A stretch of DNA of 64,000 nt from Phoronis australis (lineage: Eukaryota; Phoronida; Phoronidae), in contig NMRA01000554.1 in NCBI GenBank assembly GCA_002633005.1, positions 186,001 to 250,000 on the forward strand. Reading direction: 5' to 3'. Under the pieces are notes generated by a model that saw only the letters and a program-made list of their open reading frames with translations, did no database searches and was not told where the DNA came from. This document shows positions 36,170 through 47,345 of this stretch, piece after piece; the stretch's first letter is position 1; each line of letters opens with the position of its first letter. Both the position numbers and the translations under genes were made by a program.

Positions 36170-36437
36170 TATTTCTTTCCGAGTGATGACGTTATAATGT
36201 CACGTGATATATGTGCCGAGGAAATCATCGAGTGACAAAATGATTGGTTAGTTTTCTTTTGTCAGGTCTCAAAGACTGAAGAAACAACAACTCATCTCAT
36301 CCAATATAGTTCTCATTTTGAGCCTCCTATCCACGAATAAAAGAAAATAAATGGTCCAAATGATGCTAATAGTTTTTAAAAACAACTCCTAACTGGTTAT
36401 TTGATTAAACTAGATAACCTACAAAAAACCCACAAAA
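36170..36437. promoter_or_regulatory. Shared divergent promoter of ARFGAP and AMN1
   Basis: The two start codons are 268 bp apart on opposite strands, so both promoters and 5' leaders must fit here. Visible sites are a CRE-like TGACGTTA (36187-36194), a palindromic E-box TCACGTGA (36200-36207), inverted CCAAT (36243-36247) and CCAAT (36301-36305). AAAATGGCGG over the AMN1 start resembles a YY1 site, which often marks housekeeping starts. No TATA box is evident. Factor binding is inferred from motif only. Confidence 0.65.
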
Positions 36438-39400
36438 ATGGCGGATGGTTGGCTGATCGGAGACTCTCAACATTTGTCATTCGACATCGTTTCTTCTTTA
36501 CTTGAGATGTAAAGTGTTCCGTTTTAAGTTGCAATATAGAAAGTTCATAGTTGTAGTCAGACAGGCTTGGTGCAAAGCTGTATAAATATGCAGGCTTTCA
36601 AATTGGAACTATCTGAGTTAAAAATAGCAAAACAAAAATCAAAGCCAATAAATGTTGGTTGGCAATATTCAATGTCATGACAAAACTTAATTTGGTTTTC
36701 GCCATGAAAAAATGCCGTTTGTTCATTATTTGGTAAAAGTGGGAGTAAGTGGGTTCCTCTTCAAAATGGTTATCTGGGACCTGTTGCACTGAATAATGGA
36801 CATTGCCTTAGCTTAGAGTGAAAACTGGTTCTCAGCAGCCATTTCCACTTTTACCCATTATTCTGCAAATTCAAGATTGTGGAGTGATCATATGCTCTTA
36901 CTAAGCACTATTTGAAATTTTCGCCAATTTCTGTTTTCGCCCATTCTTTAATACTGTTTTTTCACAAGACGTACTGCTTATACAGTTCTCTATAAATTAC
37001 TTTGTTATTAATTTTGAGTTCTGTGGAAATTTTGCATCAGCAAAGTTGTCGTCGTGAGCTCCCAAAAGATGATTCTCTACCAAACCAAAAATTGAGCAAA
37101 TGGCGCATGTGTGTGTCACGAGCATACTGTTTTGAAATCAGTGTTTGACTTTTCTATGTTACAAAGTTAAGTGGGAGTGTGTTTCAGGAAACAGCGTTAA
37201 TCAAATTGTTATGGTTGTAACGAACAAGGTAGGTGTGTTTTGAATGTCGGAGTTGAAAAAACTAATACACAGTTGGGCATGCTATATTTTTTGCAAATCT
37301 TGTGAGAAGGCTGCCATTGACGTGTTGGCAAACTGAAAAAGCAAGGTTGTCTTAAATTGACAATTTTTTATCCGTTGTTCCGTAGTTGGGTAAATCCAGG
37401 CATGCATTCCACAAGGCCTGAGAGGGAAGACTCTCACTCACAAGAATTCACAAACATATACGAAACAATGAAAATCGGTTGAAGCGGGAGACGCAGCCAA
37501 TGCATAGGTCATCCACACAATGCAAGGATTGTTGCATGCCGATTACACATGACTGATGCTTTGTTTATTGCTACCTTTAAATCTGTTCGACTTAACTAAT
37601 ATTTACATTGCCTGCGTACGATTTGCTATGTGTAGATGCTGGTGGACCATAGAATCTAATTTGGTTCCGTGATTTTCTGTTGATAAGCCCATTCGATGAA
37701 AAACGCCCATATAGACTTTCCGTTTACACCCTTCCTTTTCCGTGTAAACACCCGGGCATTTATTGGGTGTTACTAAAACAATTTACAATTTTCATTTTCC
37801 GAATACACGCCCATGGGCTTATCTACGAAAAATCCCGGTACAAAGCGTGTTAACTCGTCAGTTTTCTGATATTGACATTGATTTGTTTCAGGTCATTGTT
37901 GTGTGTTGTAAAACAGCTTCCAAATTTCATTAATGATTTGGAGAAACTGCCTACTAATGTCAGAGAGAAACTGCTCAACTTGATAAGCAAAAGAGGTTTG
38001 ATCACCGACGACAACTTACCTAAGGTATAGACCATGAAATATGGATTAGTTTGGCCAGTTTCATGTAATTTACTGTTTGGTAATGTTTTCTTTTGCACAC
38101 CTTTCTCCCATTTCAATGTTTTGTACTGCATCAATAGCCTTAAATCCCATGTTGTTTGTTTATGAGCCTAGCTCTTTTAAGGAGATTCAGAAGGAATCTT
38201 ACTTTTTGGGGGTCTTCCTGTGGTTATTGTCTTTTTTATTTTTAAAAAAATTTTTGATTGTGAGTTGTTATTGTTTTGCCGATTGCTGAAATTTTCAAGT
38301 CTTCATTTTCTCATATATGTTTCAGGTTGTCCACAGCCAGGTCAAAATGCTAGATTTGAGCGAAAGCAGGGTTACCGATAATGCTTTTGATTGTCTGAAA
38401 CACTGCCAACTGCTGAAGAAGATAGACCTCAATTCAGCCAAAGAGAATCGAACAGAAATCACCAGTGTGGGTGTAGAGAAGCTGGCACTGGCCTGCAAGA
38501 ATCTGCAAGCGTTGTATCTGCGCCGCTGCGTTAAGATAACGGACACTGGTGTAAAGGCGGTGGCACAGCATTGTCCACAGTTACAAGAATTGAACATCGG
38601 AGGTTGCACCCTGCTAACAGATGTTTCCCTACAGGCTCTCGGAAAAAACGCAAAGTGTTTGAAGAATATCAGGTTTTCATCAACAAATGCAAGTATTGAA
38701 ATACTCGAGCATAGTTCTGTATTATTTGTTACACAGTCGTCACGCCTTTTAACTTGAAGTATTAACTTCATCTCATCCGTTTAAATAAATTTAATTACTG
38801 CAAAAATACACACAGTCAAACCTAGTTACAATGCACATCAAGGTAACTGGGAAAGGTGTACGTTAAAGGCGAAGGCAACCTTTTTTCATGTCACTTTTAG
38901 CAAAAATAAGGTCTGTTGATTATCCCAGACATATTTTTCAGTTAATTACAGCTTTTCGTAATTTAATTAATTTCTCGTCCTCTACTCCGGAAGTGACGTT
39001 TTGGGAGGCAAGAATTTCGGGCCAATTTCTTTTCATACAGTCAGACTGTGAGAGCTGTCAAGTCAGTTATTGTTCTACCTCGGATGTGATAAGTTCGGTC
39101 GTCGTTTGCTTTTGTTTACAAGTCAGTCAACATGCCACGCTGTTGCTGCGTACCAGGATGTACTCATTATTGTCTCACACACACTTTGGGTACCTTGCAT
39201 TGCTTTCAAAAGGATGACACACTTCACCGTACTTGGCTACCTCGTTCGTGTGAAGAACGCAGCGTTACCCGCTCACACAACGTACAAAGCAGTGGCAAGC
39301 ATTTTCAGCCGTCAGATTGCGATAGAGATATGTACGCTGAATTGATGAAGGTCCCTGCGAAACAACGCCTGAAGAAGGGTTCCATACCGTCCCTGCTGAT

Positions 39401-42400
39401 TCCCGGCAGTGCCCCGTCGCCACCCCCGAGAAGTGCGTTTTTGAAGCGAGAAGCCTCGCGAGCTGTGGCCACTATAAACAGTGACTGGAGGCACTTAGTC
39501 GTCTACTGTCATCCATGCCTCCGAACGTACCCCATAGCGTGCAATTCCAGGAACTAGCAGTGATTCCCTGTGTGTTGTTGTCTCTAGCCCAGAGCCTGTA
39601 AGCAGCCTTGCAGCGATGTTGAGTAGTGAGAGTGAATGCAGGCCCAGTTTGATACCCAGTGAAAAGTATAGTTTGTCATCCAATGAACAGATCGCTGAGC
39701 CTAAGTTTGTTAAGTTTATTGAGGACTTGTATTGGAGCTAGTTAGAAGGTGCCACGTGTGTGACGTGGGAGTCGCATGGCGGGACTTTGTAAGCAGTTTG
39801 GGTGCTCAAGTCACCATCCACTGGTAGTGTGTCGCGGTACACTCGGGCAAGTGGGACAGTTCTTCCCCTGTACGCAAGACGATAATGAGTACATCTCGGT
39901 AGGCAGCAACACCGTGGCATGTTGACTGACTCGTAAACAAGAACAAACGACGACTGAATTTATCACCACCGAGGTAGAACAATGACTGACTCAACTGCTC
40001 TCACAGCCAGACTTTATGAAAAGAAATTGGTGCGAAATTCTTGCCTCCCAAACCGTCACTTCCGGAGTAAACGACGAGTAATTAATTAAATTACGAAAAG
40101 CTGTAAATAAGTGAAAAATATGTCTGGGATAATCAATGAACCCTATATTTGCTAAAAATGACATGAAAAAAGTTTCTTTCGCCTTTAAAGGAAAGTTCAT
40201 TGTTACGTGCTGGGTGGACTTAGGTAAAATGGAGACTATTAAGGTTGTATGTTATATCACTGAAAGTTCGAAACAGGGTATGTTACATTCAGGTTCAGCT
40301 GTAGTGTTTGCAGGTTGGAGGACCAGTCTGCTGACTGGACCCACAAATGGTGTGTCCTTACTTGTTCACCTTAGAAAATACTGTGGTTAGACTTCTAATC
40401 CACCTCCTGGACCAAGCATCAATAAGCCAGCTCCGTCAAACTTATGAAGACATTGTTGCAACACTGGGGAAGGTTGTAGTACTCTAGTGGCATGATTCAT
40501 GGATACTCAGCCAACTGACCTTTTTGTGTATAGGGATTTGTGATAAATCTTTCATTTTCACCATTGTTTGTTGATGGAAATGTAGGCGTTTCTCTGGTTG
40601 TCTGCTTGCAGTGACCCACTTACTACATTTCATTCATTCTGGTGTATCTCTGTGAAGGTAAATCATTTGGTACCACAACAACTTTGAACAGTTCTTGGTC
40701 TCTGGCCGAGTATCATTTTGTTGGATTTACGAGTCTAGTTCCTAGATTTCATACCTGGCTGCTGTGTTTAAAACTTCTGGCCATAGTATTCGGAGGTCCA
40801 TCCACAGTATGTCTGACTCTGTATTTTTCACTGTGACAAGAAGTTAAGTGATTTGTACACAAAGGTTTGATATTTTTACTTGAAATTGAGACTTTGTTTC
40901 TCAAATGGAGTAAGATTCATTTTGCGAAAAGTTTTGAAAATAATGATTAATAAAACAGCTTTCTAGTACCCAGTTTTTTGTTGTTACTGTAGTTGTTGTA
41001 AATAGTTGTTGGTGTGCGACTCTAGTCATTGCCGTAGCTTGCTACTCTTCATGTTCATTTACAGGTGACAGACCAAGGTGTGATCGACTTAGTCAGTGGT
41101 GATTGTAATCAGTCACTGGAGGAGATTCACATGGACAGTTGCAAGAGTCTGACCGACGATTCAGTCGAGGCTGTGTGCCTGTATTGTCAACATATAAGCA
41201 TCCTACTATTCCATGGCTGTCCACGCATGACTGGTACGTGTCTTTTTATGATTGTTATCTCTTCAAAGGAAGGCACTGCTTGTTACAAGGGCAATCAACA
41301 CATTCATGTTGTGAACGTGCAGCTACTTAGAACAGAATATGACAGACATGGGAAATTTCATTTTTTATTTTCCTCATGAGATTCCCCAAATATGGTTTCT
41401 GTAGGGACAAGACTGTGCATTTAGTGAAATACCTACAAAACTACACATTTTAACTTGGTAAAAGTATATTTTCTGAAAGTAGAAAGCTTACAGAATTTTC
41501 ATGCGCCCACATATTTATATGTAGTCGCATATTGCTGTCATCTCTGTCTGGGTGTCCGGAGCTGTATCTCCTAAACCCCTTACAGAATCTTTATGAGATT
41601 TGGCAGACGTATTCCTATGAAGTTGACGACAGATGACGACCTCTCTGACTACAGGTGTGCAACCTAGTGGCAATTTTAGTTTTTTACGCCTACCTCTGTA
41701 TCTTCGGAAGTCCTCAACGGATTTTCATTAAATGTGGCAGTTATGCATGTATTAGTAAGATGATGCTATTCTCCCGTTTTCTGATACATTCAAGATGTTT
41801 TGCGTCACCTAGTGACCATTTTTACTGTTTTCGAGTCTTTTTTGGTGTCCGCCCTTCTATCAATCAAACTGCTCTAGGGATGATTTTGAAAATTGGCATT
41901 ATGTTCTTACTTTGAAAAGGGTGGCTGACGACGATTTTGCGAGGACTTCGACTACTGTCAGTGGCACCTCCTAGTGGCAGTTATGTTTTTTGCGCCCATA
42001 GCTGCATCTCCTAAACACACTGCAGGATGTTTTATTAAATTTAGCAAATGTACTCATATGAAGTTGACAACGGACGACGACTTTCAGACGTATCTGACGA
42101 ANTGGTACCACAACAACTTTGAACAGTTCTTGGTCTCTGTCCGAGTATCCTTTTGTTGGATTTAGGAGTCTAGTTCCTAGATTTCATACCTGGCTGCTGT
42201 GTTTAAAACTTCTGGCCATAGTATTCAGAGGTCCATCCACAGTATGTCTGACTCTGTATTTTTCACTGTGACAAGGAGTTAAGTGATTTGTACACAAAGG
42301 TTTGATATTTTTACTTGAAATTGAGACTTAGTTTCTCAAATGGAGTAAGATTCATTTTGCGAAAAGTTTTGAAAATAATGATTAATAAAACAGCTTTCTA

Positions 42401-45400
42401 GTACCCAGTTTTTTGTTGTTACTGTAGTTGTTGTAAATAGTTGTTGGTGTGCAACTCTAGTCATTGCCGTAGCTTGCTACTCTTCATGTTCATTTACAGG
42501 TGACAGACCAAGGTGTGATCGACTTAGTCAGTGGTGATTGTAATCAGTCACTGGAGGAGATTCACATGGACAGTTGCAAGAGTCTGACTGACGATTCAGT
42601 CGAGGCTGTGTGCCTGTATTGTCAACATATAAGCATCCTACTATTCCACGGCTGTCCATGCATGACTGGTACGTGTCTTTTTATGATTGTTATCTCTTCA
42701 AAGGAAGACACTGCTTGTTACAAGGGCAATCAACGCATTCATGTTGTGAACGTGCAGCTACTTAGAACAGAATATAACAGACATGGGAAATTTCATTTTT
42801 TATTTTCCTCATGAGATTCCCCAAATATGGTTTCTGTAGGGACTTATTGACCAGAGTGTGCATTTAGTGAAATACCTACAAAACTACAGATTTTAACTTG
42901 GTAAAAGTATATTTTCTGAAAGTAGAAAGCTTACAGAATTTTCATGCGTCCACATATTTATATGTAGTCGCATATTGCTGTCATCTCTGTCTGGGTGTCC
43001 GGAGCTGTATCTCCTAAACCCCTTACAGAATCTTTATGAGATTTGGCAGACATATTCCTATGAAGTTGACGACAGATGACGACCTCTCTGACTACAGGTG
43101 TGCAACCTAGTGGCAATTTTAGTTTTTTACGCCTACCTCTGTATCTTCGGAAGTCCTCAACGGATTTTCATTAAATGTGGCAGTTATGCATGTATTAGTA
43201 CGGTGATGCCATTCTCCCGTTTTCTGATACATTCAAGATGTTTTGCGCCACCTAGTGACCATTTTTACTGTTTTCGAGTCTGTTTTTTTGTGTCCGCCCT
43301 TCTATCAATCAAACTGCTTTAGGGATGATTTTGAAAATTGGCATTATGTTCTTACTTTGAAAAGGGTGGCTGACGACGATTTTGCGAGGACTTCGACTAC
43401 TGTCAGTGGCACCTCCTAGTGGCAGTTATGTTTTTTGCGCCCATAGCTGCATCTCCTAAACACACTGCAGGATGCTTTATTAAATTTAGCAAATGTACTC
43501 ATATGAAGTTGACAACGGATGACGACTTTCAGACGTATCTGACGAATGCTGTGCCCCCTAGTTCCTTTACAGATTTTTATGAAATTCAATAAATAGTTTC
43601 TATTAAAAAGTCCTATTTGTCGACAGCCCCTCATGCAAAAGTGGAACACTCTAAAAACAATTCCTAGCTGTGAATCCCATCTTTGATATTTTGCTCCTAA
43701 CTTAGCCATGCTATAAACATTCCCACTAAATAAGATTGGTCCTAACCCCGCTTGTCAAGGTAAACGGTGGGGTTTGGAAAATTGAACTAGACCGTATTTA
43801 TCCACCTTGGCCGAGTCGCGCTCGGCTCACGATCAAAAGGATGCCGCCAAGCTGCTCTCTTCATCGAGTCACGAGCGAGGATAATTGGCTACGCTCATCC
43901 GGATATGATCAGCTGATTACAATCTAGCTAGCAGACTGTACTTTTTATGGAGAGAGTTTTACGTAGTTTTTACAGTAATATTTGAAAAGAGGAGCGAAAA
44001 CACATATGAGTACAACTTTGAATTTTTCAAATCGGCCCAGGATAAGAGATTTTGCAACACAGCAACACTCACGATTAGTTTCATTCGGCGCCCACGAATA
44101 CAAAAATATAGGACCCAAGTTATTTAGATTTTGGAACACATGCATTGCAATATTCAAAATACGTTTGTTATGAATCTTACAAGCTGTAATTTCATTGTGC
44201 TCATTCAATGTCATCCGTCAAATCGGCAATTTCCGAGATGTGATCTGCGGCGTGCGGGTATGTGTACAAAACACGTGATTGTTATGTTTCTGAAGTACGA
44301 AAATTAAGAAACTTTAGCATGCCGTTATTATTGACAGGGACACGATAACACGAAATTGGATTTTGACTATAGTCTTGATACAGCGAGCTGGCTGGCCACT
44401 GCGTCAGTGTCTCCGTTAGACCCAGAAATTTCACACAGCCCGGGTAGTTCACCTCATCCCCAACATGTAGATCGAGCCTGGGACTATTAATACTCCATGG
44501 TAGAGCTAACGACCGTCGGCCTGTACACACAAAATCTGTGAGTTACCCAGCTCTGACCTTGCACGTGGCAGCCGTTTAAGTGAAAAACAATCTAGTAAAT
44601 GCCATTTTCTTGCATAATCCTCCGCCTTTTGTAACAAAAAAGTCTGAGATTTTTCTCGTGTAGTGTGGAGTACGATGTAGCGCAGATTTGGACTTAATCG
44701 CATTTAATCTGGACTCCACATGAACTTTAAAAATTGTAGAACATAAGGAAGATTTCAGGTAATTTGTTGAGTCGAAACTATATTTTTATTCAAGAGTTCA
44801 AGTTTTCCTATTGACAATCGCGCCTCAGCGACGCATCATTCGGCAAATTTTCGCCCTGTGATGAGCACAATTTTTTGAAAAATTATCGTAATTTAACAAC
44901 GGAAGTTGATAGCAATGCACCACAATTTTGTAGAAAGACTGGCATAGGCTACAAATACGTCACAGAGCGTAAATTTGATGAATCCTAGCTTCTGATTTTA
45001 CCCGTTTGGGAAACCGGGTTTCAACTGCCGTAGGCTACAATAAGCATCCCGTCCCCGTGAAATGAATTTTTCTAAGCGTTTATTAGAGCCAATACAGTAT
45101 ACAGCTTTCCACCAAGGCTAGGTGATGCTACGACATTATTCTTTATTGCATTAGTAACTGGTCTTGGCTAATTATCATTTTATGGCCTGGTCATCCATTC
45201 AGCCAAAAGTAGTTCCAGAGGTGGCTTATCAGCCAATTATTCACGCACGCTGACTCGCAATAGAAGCCTGATAAGAGTGAAGGTGGATAAATGCAGTGTT
45301 CCTACAGTTTCTTGTGGTAGTGGATGTGTTCACGACAGGGCCAAATTTGGAGATTTTCTAGGGTCATACATAACCTTAACCACAGCAACTATCAGACAAT

Positions 45401-45760
45401 GCATTGAGAATTTGTGGGCATTCACAACAATATTGGAAGCTCTGGAATTATGAAAAACTTCAGCTTTAACTGTTATTTTTGTACGCGATTGGTAATTTCA
45501 CTGTCTGTATAGAAAGCATTAGGAGTGGAGTGACAACCAATGTAGTGCTCATAGTATTCCTGCTAAAACAGGTTGCATTTCTTAAATTCATCACTATCTA
45601 CTTTTGATGGTTACTTAAAACAGGAAGAAGGAAATGGTGATTTTCTGAAATTAGGTTTGGATGATTTTCCAACTTCTTCTTTTCAGTTCGATCTCGGCGA
45701 GCCATGGACGAAATGGCATCACAGCATCGGATCCACCAGTTCACATGGACGATTTACTGA
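36438..45760 (+). CDS. AMN1: AMN1 homologue, leucine-rich-repeat protein
   Basis: Coding exons: 36438-36508, 37892-38024, 38326-38688, 41065-41233 (or its near-identical copy 42500-42668) and 45687-45760. They join in phase to 269 residues, against 258 in human AMN1. Yeast Amn1 antagonises mitotic exit; the animal protein's role is poorly defined. The N-terminal part matches the family ([20 protein letters not shown]). About six LRRs follow with the cysteine-containing pattern of the F-box-associated type, for example [17 protein letters not shown] and [17 protein letters not shown], then [19 protein letters not shown] and [11 protein letters not shown]. The protein ends HQFTWTIY, like the mammalian VTWTVY. 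No F-box is seen. Intron 3 starts with GC, not GT, and holds a THAP-encoding transposon. Confidence 0.94.
36732..36855. mobile_element. Hairpin MITE in AMN1 intron 1
   Basis: GGTAAAAGTGG at the left and CCACTTTTACC at the right are exact inverses, with further pairing outside (CATTATTT, ATTATT). The interior contains CTGGTTCTCAGCAG, shared inverted with the element at 4809-4993. Confidence 0.55.
38867..40184. mobile_element. Kolobok-like DNA transposon remnant with long TIRs (AMN1 intron 3)
   Basis: TTAA stands at both ends (38863-38866 and 40185-40188). The termini begin AGGCGAA and are followed by near-matching inverted arms of roughly 290 bases (about 38867-39170 and 39890-40184). The TTAA target plus a THAP domain is the combination known for Kolobok transposons. 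At 1.3 kb there is no room for a full transposase, so it is a deleted, non-autonomous copy. Confidence 0.7.
39132..39557 (+). pseudogene. THAP-domain fragment of a transposase
   Basis: The 141-codon frame starts [14 protein letters not shown]. It contains the THAP layout: an N-terminal Cys pair, a Trp in HRTWL, KHF followed by DC.RDM, and a KKGSIPSL tail resembling the conserved C-terminal THAP motif. The Cys expected before KHF is replaced by Ser (SSGKHF), so zinc binding is doubtful. After about residue 100 the sequence loses any recognisable domain. A mirror copy of the first residues ([14 protein letters not shown]) lies on the minus strand from 39920 because it falls within the inverted arm. 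Confidence 0.6.
41065..41233 (+). CDS. AMN1: AMN1 exon 4, first copy
   Basis: This exon codes [16 protein letters not shown] through [11 protein letters not shown]. Its length (169) is not a multiple of three, and it fits exon 3 on the left and exon 5 on the right. If both exon 4 copies were included in one transcript, the frame would be lost. Confidence 0.88.
41540..42095 (+). repeat. Degenerate tandem repeat of about 150 bp in AMN1 intron 4
   Basis: Motifs like CATCTCCTAAACACACTGCAG, AAATTTGGCA and TATGAAGTTGACGACGGA recur in the same order about three times. The same array appears in the duplicate block at about 42976-43546. Each unit is strongly diverged. Origin unknown. Confidence 0.5.
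42103..43546. repeat. Second copy of the 1.44-kb block
   Basis: Offset 1435 from the first copy, with allele-level differences including T-run length and scattered substitutions. It continues into unique sequence after GACGAA at 43546. Confidence 0.88.
42500..42668 (+). CDS. AMN1: AMN1 exon 4, second copy (probable assembly duplicate)
   Basis: This copy differs from the first by a handful of bases, including one that changes Arg to Cys in HGCPRMT. It sits inside a 1.44-kb block repeated around the single n at 42102, so it is probably the other haplotype. Confidence 0.8.
43547..45686. other. Rest of AMN1 intron 4, nothing recognised
   Basis: No exon with protein similarity. A GC-richer patch at 43760-43930 and a short tRNA-D-arm-like string near 44495 are present but lack supporting structure. 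Confidence 0.5.
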
Positions 45761-46083
45761 CTGATGTCATCTTATTTTTTACTAAATTCTAGCGTTGATT
45801 TATTGAATAGATTTTATTTTTCATTTCATTGATGATTTATTTTTTCTTAATAAGTGATGCGATTTCAAAATGTTTCGTAAATGAACGGTAATGTTGTGTT
45901 TTCCTACATGTGTGCAGCATCGTGTAGTCATGAGTGTCTTCTGCAGTAAGGATCAATTTCAAGGGATCATTGGTATTCCAAATTATAGAAAACTATGCAC
46001 CAAATGAGGTTCACAAACTATTTTCTTTGTGGCTTGATTTCCTGGAACAAACTTGTTTTTTTCTTGCTTTAGTTTGGTAGCTT

Positions 46084-46180
46084 TAAGGGCTGTTCCAGCA
46101 AAATCTGTATGGGAGGGGGGGAAGGCACTTTTATTTCGTACCCACCGCCCATATTTTTCATTTATTTCTCCAACCCATGA
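46084..46180. mobile_element. Harbinger/Tourist-like MITE, copy 3 (partial)
   Basis: TTAA then GGGCTGTTCCAGCAAAATC, followed by the G-run and the internal CACCGCCCATATTT segment. It lacks a right terminus and breaks off by about 46180. Not in the AMN1 coding region. Confidence 0.65.
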
Positions 46181-46795
46181 CCCATAATTTTTTAATTATT
46201 ATTAATAGGTTAAATTATAAAATCCAACACTTCCAAACAAATTGCCTCCAGGAGGACCTGTTAAGAACTTAGATGATTGACAGACAAGAACTAGTTGTCC
46301 AATATTGTCAAAAACTAAAGTAGCCAGTGAGCAATACTTTTGGCAGCCACCAGGTGTCTCTGTTCACCACGTGTCTATAATTTCAATGAACACTTTTTCA
46401 ATTATAAGGATCTATGAATCTCAAACTGTCTCCACGAACTCTTTTATACTTTTATGTCAAGTGAATATTGGAACTTGTTTATCTTACGCTTTACTTTTTA
46501 TTTAAAAATCATCAATTTTCTTATATGTGTTAACACCAGTTTAGTGTTGCATAACTTTTCAATTCAATAGGACTGCAGACAAACAGTTGGCTCAAATCAA
46601 CTTGTCCATGACTTGATTAATGGCTTAGTGAACATATTGCACTCTGTTCACTGGCAATAATGGGCTTTTTTGAATTGGGATAATTTAGGATATAAGCCAA
46701 ATGCATTTTTTTGAGTTTTGACGGTTGCAGTAACCAACCTGTCAACATTAACAGATCAAAATATACCACCCATTTTTAATGCATCACTTCTTAGG

Positions 46796-47158
46796 GCTGT
46801 TCCAGTAAAATCTGTATGGGCACCTTTTTTTCACACCCACCACCAATATTTTTCATTTATTTCTTCAGCCTACCACCCGTAATTTTTTTATAAGTTTGAA
46901 ATGCAACCACCCGTAATTTTTTTTGTTCTTGTGGTTGACTGCACAGGCGCTTGAGTTTCTCTGTTCCTCCATCACCACTAACGTCATTCATTACTAAGAA
47001 AACATAATGTTTCTTATATATGGTTATTAGCCATCGAGAAATTCGAGCACCTGTGGTTAACTGGTGTTATGGGCATGCCGATGANACCACCACCCATGAA
47101 TTTTTATTTCTACTGCCGTCCCTCCCCCCCTCCCACACGGATTTTACTGGAACAGCCC
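46796..47158. mobile_element. Harbinger/Tourist-like MITE, copy 4
   Basis: Both termini are present (TTA then GGGCTGTTCCAG at the left, CTGGAACAGCCC then TAA at the right). The interior is inverted relative to copies 1 and 2. A single n at 47085 marks a join where part of the expected interior is missing. Confidence 0.7.
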
Positions 47159-47161
47159 TAA

Positions 47162-47345
47162 CTTGACCCAGTTATTTCTGTACAAGATGACCGTGTGCCC
47201 TATAAAAATAATTGCAGGCAGTCTTATACATGTTGTACGGGTTCTAGCTGTCTGCCCCAGTTGGACTTGAACCCACGACCTTGAGTCAAAGAAGTAGGTG
47301 CTCATACCACTAGGCCACACTGCCTCTAACTGTGTGCCCCAGGTC
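47162..47345 (-). mobile_element. tRNA-derived SINE
   Basis: On the minus strand, an A-box-like TGGCCTAGTGGTATGAG (47317-47301) is followed by a B box GGTTCAAGTCC (47273-47263) at tRNA-like spacing. The flanks do not form an acceptor stem, and a non-tRNA tail follows toward 47162, so this is a SINE and not a tRNA gene. It abuts MITE copy 4. Ends are approximate. Confidence 0.65.

Larger units (their letters stand above)
40668..42101. repeat. First copy of a 1.44-kb block around a single n
   Basis: It begins TGGTACCACAACAAC and ends TATCTGACGAA at the n (42102). The next copy starts with the same bases at 42103. The left copy is joined to unique sequence on its left, the right copy on its right, as expected for two overlapping contigs left unmerged. 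Confidence 0.88.

Noticed and set aside
41065-42668. True mutually exclusive exon pair in AMN1
   Set aside because: Allele-level identity, an n between the blocks and matching contig-end geometry favour an assembly duplicate, unlike the CCT2 terminal exons.
44482-44530. tRNA-like D-arm string (CCATGGTAGAGC)
   Set aside because: No B box or cloverleaf follows at the right distance.
47255-47326. Functional tRNA gene
   Set aside because: A and B boxes are present but the acceptor stem does not pair and a SINE-like tail follows.
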